Both the position numbers and the translations under genes were made by a program. From the NCBI GenBank assembly GCA_040255585.1, contig JBDZVI010000098.1, positions 1 to 9,095 on the forward strand: 9,095 nucleotides of DNA. The letters are read 5' to 3'. This document shows, one piece after another, positions 5,545 to 9,095 of this stretch; position 1 is the first letter of the stretch; the number at the start of each line of letters is the position of its first letter. The stretch is from JAAYYF01 sp040255585. GTDB taxonomy: Bacteria; Deinococcota; Deinococci; Deinococcales; Trueperaceae. The notes under the pieces are model-generated. The model was not told the origin of the DNA, searched no databases, and saw only the letters and a program-made list of their open reading frames with translations.

Positions 5545-6783
5545 TCACTTGAAGGCTTCGAACCACTCCGCAACGCCGCGCTGGATGTTGGCGGCGACGT
5601 CGTCGACGGTCTTGTCGCCGGCCATGGCGGCCTGCATCTCGTTCTGTAGGAGCGTGGAGCCGCTCGGCTGGCCGAAGCGGAAGGCCGTCAGGAGAAGGTA
5701 GGGCGTGCCCTTGGCGTTCATGAGGTCGACGATGTTCGCGAGGGCCTCGCTCGTCGGCGCGGTGCCGGGCACGGCGGAGATCTGCTGCAGCTCGTCGGTG
5801 AACATCTGGCCGTACTGCTGGCTGGCGAGGAACTCGATGAACTTGAGTGCCTCGGCCTGGTGGCTGCTGGCGGCGTTGATGCCGTAGGAGCCGTCGACGT
5901 AGTAGCTGATGCAGCTCTGGTCGCCGGCCGCGTCGCCCGGGACGGCGAAGGCGCCCACCTTGAGGTCGGGGTTCAGGTTCTTCAGGTTGCCGAGCTCGTA
6001 GGAGCCGCCGACCAGCATGCCGGCCTGTCCGAAGGCGAACAGGGTCTGCATGTCCGTGTAGTCGACGCCCATGTAGTTGTCGGCCATGTAGGGGCGCAGG
6101 TCGAGCATGCGCTGCAGCGCGCCGGTGAAGCGGGCGTCGAGGAAGTTCGTCTTGCCGGCCGTGATCTCCTGGAAGAACGGCGTGCAGCCGTAGAACGTGG
6201 GCGCCACGCCGCCGAACAGCGTCTCAAGCGTCCACGGCTCTTTGGCGCCGTTGGCGAGGGCGTAGACGCCGGAGGCCTTGAGCGCGTCGCCGACCGCGAG
6301 GAACTCGGTCCACGTCGTGGGGACGCTCAGGCCCAGGTTCTCGAACATGTCGACGTTGTAGAGCACTTGTACCGTCTGGAGCGCGAACGGCACGCCGTAG
6401 ACACCACCGTCGGCCCGGTTGGTGGCACCGAGGAGGATGCCGGGGTCGAAGCCGGCGAGCGCGCCCACCTTGTCATCCAAGCGTACGAGGAGGCCTGCCT
6501 GCGCTAGGGGCTCCATGCCGCCGTAGGCGCGCAGGTGCACGATGTCCGGCCCGCCGCCGCCCTGGAGGGCTGTGGAGACTATGGTGTTGTACTCCGTGTT
6601 GAGGTACGGCGTGAAGGTGACGTTTATGTCGGGGTTCTGGGCATGGAACTCGGCGATGAACTTCTCGTACGCCGCCACGTCCTCCGTGCGCCAACTCCAG
6701 AAGGTGAGGTTCGTCTGCGCGAGGGCCGACGTCAGGAACGCCGCCGCAAGCAGCAGTACGACATATCGGATGGGTCGCATCAT
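5545..6783 (-). CDS. Periplasmic sugar-binding protein of a CUT1 ABC importer
   Basis: This extracytoplasmic solute-binding protein (family 1, MalE/UgpB-like) captures the sugar and delivers it to the two permeases encoded downstream. The 412-residue product begins MMRPIRY and has a signal peptide with a hydrophobic core VVLLLAAAFLTSALA. Predicted cleavage is after Ala22, before Gln23; there is no lipobox cysteine, so it should be soluble in the periplasm or envelope space. Mature features include LTFWSWRTEDVAAYEKFIAE (27-46), the GGGGPDIVHL segment (75-84), GVYGVPFALQTVQVLYNVDM (127-146) and PTTWTEFLAVGDAL (155-168), all typical of the family. Cys200 and Cys291 are its only cysteines and could form a disulphide. 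Start 6783 is chosen because AGAAGGAG lies 7 nt upstream; the frame extends to 6891, but that would place about 36 residues ahead of the signal peptide. The ligand is not readable from sequence; the operon partner NamZ suggests a MurNAc-containing sugar. Confidence 0.93.
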   Translation of the reverse strand: MMRPIRYVVLLLAAAFLTSALAQTNLTFWSWRTEDVAAYEKFIAEFHAQNPDINVTFTPYLNTEYNTIVSTALQGGGGPDIVHLRAYGGMEPLAQAGLLVRLDDKVGALAGFDPGILLGATNRADGGVYGVPFALQTVQVLYNVDMFENLGLSVPTTWTEFLAVGDALKASGVYALANGAKEPWTLETLFGGVAPTFYGCTPFFQEITAGKTNFLDARFTGALQRMLDLRPYMADNYMGVDYTDMQTLFAFGQAGMLVGGSYELGNLKNLNPDLKVGAFAVPGDAAGDQSCISYYVDGSYGINAASSHQAEALKFIEFLASQQYGQMFTDELQQISAVPGTAPTSEALANIVDLMNAKGTPYLLLTAFRFGQPSGSTLLQNEMQAAMAGDKTVDDVAANIQRGVAEWFEAFK

Positions 6784-6881
6784 GCGTGCACTCCTTCTAC
6801 GGGACAACGATTCTTGCGGCAGGAACCCCGCCGGCATCCCTACCGACGGTGGCTCGAGGCCGCTCTTGTGTCGCACCGCCA

Positions 6882-6911
6882 TTAATACCATTCTTGTACC
6901 ACTTTAGTCAA
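6882..6911 (-). promoter_or_regulatory. Predicted promoter of the sugar ABC-namZ operon with TGGTA repeats
   Basis: On the minus strand, TTGACT (6911-6906) and TATTAA (6887-6882) are separated by 18 bp, giving an expected start near 6875 and a leader of about 90 nt before the binding-protein gene. Two copies of TGGTA (plus-strand TACCA at 6886-6890 and 6897-6901) are spaced exactly 11 bp apart within the spacer and -10 edge, so both face the same side of the helix. This arrangement would suit a sugar-responsive repressor, but I do not recognise the family. Confidence 0.5.
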
Positions 6912-6965
6912 CGTGCCCGGCGTGTCGCGAGCGGGCGGAACGTCAAGGGACACCCGTCCCGATCT

Positions 6966-6979
6966 TTGACCCAGGTCAA
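6966..6979 (+). promoter_or_regulatory. FNR/NnrR/DNR-type activator box of the nor operon
   Basis: The sequence TTGACCCAGGTCAA has perfect 6-bp arms TTGACC and GGTCAA. It fits the Crp-Fnr family half-sites TTGAC/T-N4-A/GTCAA used by FNR, NnrR and DNR regulators of denitrification genes. Its centre (6972.5) lies 41.5 bp upstream of a start site at 7014, which in turn is 6 nt after the TATAAC -10 element at 7003-7008. That is the classic class II activator position. No good -35 element is present, as expected for an activator-dependent promoter. The box sequence is directly seen; the regulator's identity is inferred. Confidence 0.75.
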
Positions 6980-7002
6980 TCCCAAACGTCGGGTCTCGGA
7001 GC

Positions 7003-7008
7003 TATAAC
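7003..7008 (+). promoter_or_regulatory. -10 element of the nor operon promoter
   Basis: TATAAC matches the sigma70 -10 consensus at five of six positions and sits at the correct distance from the FNR-type box. The hexamer expected 17 bp upstream (6980-6985, TCCCAA) is a poor -35 match. The predicted start near 7014 gives a leader of about 94 nt before the first gene. Confidence 0.6.
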
Positions 7009-7010
7009 CT

Positions 7011-7045
7011 GGACACAAATGTCCGAGTTTAGCTCGAGCGGACAT
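7011..7045 (+). promoter_or_regulatory. Two mutually exclusive inverted repeats in the nor leader
   Basis: GGACA-caaa-TGTCC (7011-7024) and ATGTCCG-N13-CGGACAT (7019-7045) share the central TGTCC block, so only one hairpin could form at a time. The inner CGAG/CTCG bases can extend the second. They lie at and just after the predicted transcription start. They could be an operator for a second regulator or alternative leader RNA structures; the sequence does not decide between these. Confidence 0.45.
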
Positions 7046-7107
7046 GGCCGCCGGCGTAGCCCCCAGCAATCCCACACGCCGCGGTCCCACGAAAGACGAG
7101 GCCCCGG

Positions 7108-7416
7108 ATGCAGAAAGCCATCGACCTCACGCTGTCGTCGATAGGGAGCCTAGCGGCCGTCGGGCTGTCATGGCCCTACTGGCGCTCGTTCAGCTACTTC
7201 GCCGAGTCGCGGGTGGCGTGGTGGGTGTACATGGTCATCGGCTATCTGATGGCCGTGTTCGTCTTCTACGTCTTCTTCCGGGCCCTGCGTACCCTCTTCA
7301 GCCACGACGGGCACGACCACCATGGGCACGACCACAACGGGCACGAGCACCCCGAGCACCACCATGACGAGCACGACCACGGCGGCCACGGAGCCATGAC
7401 AACGGGAGGCCACTGA
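7108..7416 (+). CDS. Small membrane protein with histidine-rich C-terminal tail, first gene of the nor operon
   Basis: I do not recognise this 102-residue protein as a named family. Residues 8-26 are moderately hydrophobic and 37-61 form a clear membrane helix (VAWWVYMVIGYLMAVFVFYV and onward). The tail from Ser65 to the end has 15 histidines in 38 residues, many alternating with Asp, Glu or Gly. The tail is built of near-repeats of five residues (GHDHH, GHDHN, GHEHP, EHHHD, EHDHG; residues 68-92), visible in the DNA as five 15-bp units at 7309-7383. Such tails bind Ni, Zn, Cu, Co or Fe in other proteins. The ATG at 7108 has a GACGAGG ribosome site 6 nt upstream. Its stop overlaps the start of norC by one base (TGATG), and it is transcribed first under the FNR-type promoter. 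An inferred role is metal handling or assembly for the NorB non-heme iron site, or a small accessory subunit of the reductase. Confidence 0.88.
   Translation: MQKAIDLTLSSIGSLAAVGLSWPYWRSFSYFAESRVAWWVYMVIGYLMAVFVFYVFFRALRTLFSHDGHDHHGHDHNGHEHPEHHHDEHDHGGHGAMTTGGH
7309..7383 (+). repeat. Five 15-bp coding repeats for the His-rich tail
   Basis: Five in-frame 15-bp units (7309, 7324, 7339, 7354 and 7369 starts) encode GHDHH, GHDHN, GHEHP, EHHHD and EHDHG. The first three begin GGGCACGA and are most alike; the last two are diverged and begin GAGCACSA-like. Expansion by slippage followed by divergence under selection for His and acidic residues is the simplest explanation. Confidence 0.7.
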
Positions 7417-8483
7417 TGGCCGGGAACGCCGTGCGCGTCGAGACCAGCCGCCGGCGCGCCGCGCTGCTGATCCTCGGGCTCATGGTGATCGTCTTCATCA
7501 TCCTGTCGGCGTTCTCGTTCGTAGGCTCACGCGACCAGATCACACCCGATACGGTGACGTACGCCGACACGTTCGGCGCCGTGGACGGCAAGCGCGTGTT
7601 CCAGGCCTACAACTGCATGGGGTGCCACACGATCGTCGGCAACGGCGCCTATCTGGGGCCCGACCTCACGAACACGTACGAATCGGCCGGGCCGGCCTGG
7701 ATCGCCGCGTTCCTGCCCTCGGCCGGCACGTGGCCCACCGAGGCCGCGCTCCGCGTCCAACTCCAGAACTCTAACCAGGTGGCCGAGACCGGCATCACCG
7801 ACCTCGCCGCCTACTACGAGGCCTACCCGGGCGCCAAGGAGCGCATCGAGCGCCGCGGCGGGCTGCCCACGTTCATGCCCAACCTCGGCTTCAGGGCGGG
7901 CGAGGTGAACGAGGTTCTCGCGTTCCTCAAGTACACGTCCCTCATGGACACGGAGGGCTGGCCGCCCACGCCCAAGGTCGACGGCCTCGAGTTCCCGCAG
8001 GCCGCCAAGGTCATCAACGTCGCTTCGACCCGCCCAACCGCCACGGACACCCGGAACGCACCGGCGACCAGCGGCTCCTCACCTAGCGCCACGACCGCCG
8101 GCGGATCCGAGTCGGGTGCCACGGCAGCACAGACGCCGGTCGGCGATGCTCCCGCGGAGGCGGGCTCCGCCACCACCGGCGAAGCCGACCCGGCAGCCGG
8201 CCTCGCGCTCGCCGACCAATACGGCTGCTTCGCCTGCCACGCCAAGACGGAGGCGCGCCTGGTCGGACCCGGCTGGGGCGGCCTCTACGGGAGCACCCAG
8301 AGCCTCGAGGGCGGCGGTGGCGCCACGGCGGACGAGGCGTTCCTCGCCGAGTCGATCACCCACCCGGACACGGCCATAGCCGCCGGCTACCCGGCCGGGG
8401 TCATGCCCGCCTACGCGGGCATCCTCACCGATGACGAGGTGGCCGCCATCGTCGCCTACATCCGCTCGCTGGAGACGCCATGA
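7416..8483 (+). CDS. norC: Nitric oxide reductase cytochrome c subunit NorC with an extra C-terminal cytochrome c domain
   Basis: NorC anchors to the membrane and passes electrons to NorB for NO reduction to N2O. In this 355-residue protein, residues 15-37 form a single N-terminal membrane anchor. The NorC domain follows: GKRVFQAYNCMGCHTIVGNG contains the heme site C67-x-x-C70-H71, then GAYLGPDLTNTYE, the ERIERRGGLPTFMPNLGF segment with likely axial Met154, and FLKYTSLMDTEGWPP. Ordinary NorC, about 150 residues with one heme, ends near there. A Thr/Ser/Ala/Gly-rich linker (about 203-258) then leads to a second class I cytochrome c domain with C271-x-x-C274-H275, GPGWGGLYG, probable axial Met330 in GVMPAYAG, and the terminal helix DDEVAAIVAYIRSL. 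The start is supported by GGGAGG 6 nt upstream, and the gene overlaps norB by 4 bp (ATGA). The fused domain probably acts as a built-in electron donor or entry point, as in caa3 oxidases. Confidence 0.93.
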   Translation: MAGNAVRVETSRRRAALLILGLMVIVFIILSAFSFVGSRDQITPDTVTYADTFGAVDGKRVFQAYNCMGCHTIVGNGAYLGPDLTNTYESAGPAWIAAFLPSAGTWPTEAALRVQLQNSNQVAETGITDLAAYYEAYPGAKERIERRGGLPTFMPNLGFRAGEVNEVLAFLKYTSLMDTEGWPPTPKVDGLEFPQAAKVINVASTRPTATDTRNAPATSGSSPSATTAGGSESGATAAQTPVGDAPAEAGSATTGEADPAAGLALADQYGCFACHAKTEARLVGPGWGGLYGSTQSLEGGGGATADEAFLAESITHPDTAIAAGYPAGVMPAYAGILTDDEVAAIVAYIRSLETP

Positions 8484-9095
8484 CGAGTTACCGCACCCAA
8501 CGTTTGAGCCTGCGCTTCTTCCTCCTGATGCTCGTGCTGTTGCTCGTACAGGTGGCGCTGGGCGTGCTCCTGTCCTTGCAGCATGCCGACCCGACCCTCC
8601 TTAGCGGCACGATGAACTTCAACATCACCCGTTCCCAGCACGTGAACCTGGGCGTGCTCTGGATCCTCTCCGGTTTCATCGGCACGATCCTCTTCGTAGG
8701 GCCGCTGCTCTCCAAGCGCGAGCTCGCTGCGCCCTGGCTCATCAAGTTCCTGTTCGTGGCGTTGGTGGCGGTGACCGTCTGGAACGCCGTCGCCATCTTC
8801 TTCGCACAGAAGGGCATAGCGGGCTGGTGGCTGGGACAGGCGTGGATACAGGAAGGCCTGGAGTACCTGGAAGCCGGGCGCATCGCCGACATCATCATCC
8901 TGATCGGCTTCGCCATCTTGGCCTACGTCGTGCTGCGCACCTTTCCCAAGCGCAGCGAGTGGAACGAGATCCATTGGGGGCTCGCCATCGGGGTCACGGC
9001 CCTCACCGTCATGTGGGTCTTCGGCATGTTCTTCATCGGCCGCATCGACCTGCAGGAGTACTTCCGCTGGTTCGTCGTCCACTACTGGGTTGAGG
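8480..9095 (+). CDS. norB: Nitric oxide reductase catalytic subunit NorB, N-terminal part (gene continues past right edge)
   Basis: NorB is the heme-copper-superfamily subunit that reduces two NO to N2O at a heme b3/FeB centre in the inner membrane. The reading frame from the ATG at 8480 (GGAG 5 nt upstream, ATGA overlap with norC) stays open for 205 codons to the right edge. Visible features are the first helix (residues 11-33), RSQHVNLGVLWILSGFIG (51-68) with His54 as the expected low-spin heme b ligand, SKRELAAPWL (78-87), EGLEYLEAGRIADIIILIGF (125-144), and YFRWFVVHYWVE at 194-205. By comparison with the Pseudomonas aeruginosa enzyme, His201 and Glu205 correspond to FeB ligands His207 and Glu211. 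The HxxxE pattern marks it as a NO reductase, not an oxygen-reducing oxidase. No quinol-type N-terminal extension is present, and NorC is adjacent, so this is a cytochrome c-type enzyme. Roughly 250 or more residues should lie beyond the window. Confidence 0.92.
   Translation, partial: MTSYRTQRLSLRFFLLMLVLLLVQVALGVLLSLQHADPTLLSGTMNFNITRSQHVNLGVLWILSGFIGTILFVGPLLSKRELAAPWLIKFLFVALVAVTVWNAVAIFFAQKGIAGWWLGQAWIQEGLEYLEAGRIADIIILIGFAILAYVVLRTFPKRSEWNEIHWGLAIGVTALTVMWVFGMFFIGRIDLQEYFRWFVVHYWVE

Larger units (their letters stand above)
6784..7107. other. Divergent control region between the ABC-namZ operon and the nor operon
   Basis: This 324-bp stretch has no gene. Left part: the leader and promoter of the ABC operon on the minus strand. 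Middle: an inverted repeat GGGAC-accc-GTCCC (6947-6960) ends 5 nt before an FNR/NnrR-type box (6966-6979). Right part: a -10 element and a leader with two overlapping inverted repeats that belong to the nor operon. It is noticeably less GC-rich around the two predicted promoters than the coding DNA on each side. Confidence 0.7.

Noticed and set aside
5860..6507. A 215-codon plus-strand open frame
   Set aside because: It is antisense to the sugar-binding protein gene and has a Val/Glu/Arg-rich shadow composition.
6784..6891. A longer N-terminus for the sugar-binding protein from the ATG at 6891
   Set aside because: It would put about 36 residues before a normal signal peptide and would start upstream of the predicted transcription start near 6875; the ATG at 6783 has an AGAAGGAG site.
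7019..7144. A short open frame starting with ATG in the nor leader
   Set aside because: The product is Ser/Arg/Pro-rich with no ribosome site, and the frame overlaps the start of the small membrane protein gene. The ATG belongs to the inverted repeat.
8456..9082. A 208-codon minus-strand open frame over norB
   Set aside because: It is antisense to the NorB frame, which has heme and FeB ligand motifs; the minus-strand product is Asp/Glu/His/Gln-rich, typical of the antisense of a membrane protein gene.

Overview
The window is GC-rich bacterial DNA with tight gene packing, ATGA/GTGA start-stop overlaps and clear Shine-Dalgarno sites. It has no rRNA, tRNA, CRISPR array, insertion sequence or phage gene that I can see. 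The gene content is a NifJ-type pyruvate oxidoreductase, a sugar ABC importer with a DUF1343/NamZ enzyme, and a cytochrome c-type nitric oxide reductase. Together with the base composition, this would fit a deep-branching diderm-like lineage such as the Trueperaceae (Deinococcota). That taxonomic guess is inference only; no marker gene in the window proves it.

Layout. (1) 1-1198, minus strand: the N-terminal third of a single-chain pyruvate:ferredoxin/flavodoxin oxidoreductase, running off the left edge. (2) 1199-1626: a 428-bp divergent intergenic region with a good sigma70-type promoter on the plus strand, followed at once by a terminator-like hairpin and further palindromes. (3) 1627-2289, plus strand: a small spermidine-synthase-like SAM-binding protein with a TTG start. 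(4) 2402-6783, minus strand: a four-gene operon read right to left, made of a periplasmic sugar-binding protein, two CUT1-type permeases and a DUF1343/NamZ (GH171) exo-N-acetylmuramidase-like protein. No ATPase gene is present, so a shared ATPase encoded elsewhere is expected. The operon suggests uptake and cleavage of a MurNAc-containing cell-wall sugar. (5) 6784-7107: a 324-bp divergent control region. It has a promoter for the ABC operon on the minus strand and, on the plus strand, an FNR/NnrR/DNR-type box placed exactly where a class II activator would sit relative to a TATAAC -10 element. (6) 7108 to the right edge, plus strand: a nitric oxide reductase operon with overlapping genes. It encodes a small membrane protein with a very histidine-rich tail, a NorC carrying a second fused cytochrome c domain, and NorB, which is cut by the right edge just after its first iron-site ligands.

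The nor operon is the most interesting part. An anaerobic or NO-responsive regulator probably switches it on. Electrons would enter through the two-heme NorC and pass to the NorB heme b and heme b3/FeB centre, reducing NO to N2O. The His-rich membrane protein encoded first is an unrecognised partner and could handle metal for the non-heme iron site. The other notable unit is the transporter-NamZ operon, whose NamZ homologue lacks a visible signal peptide.
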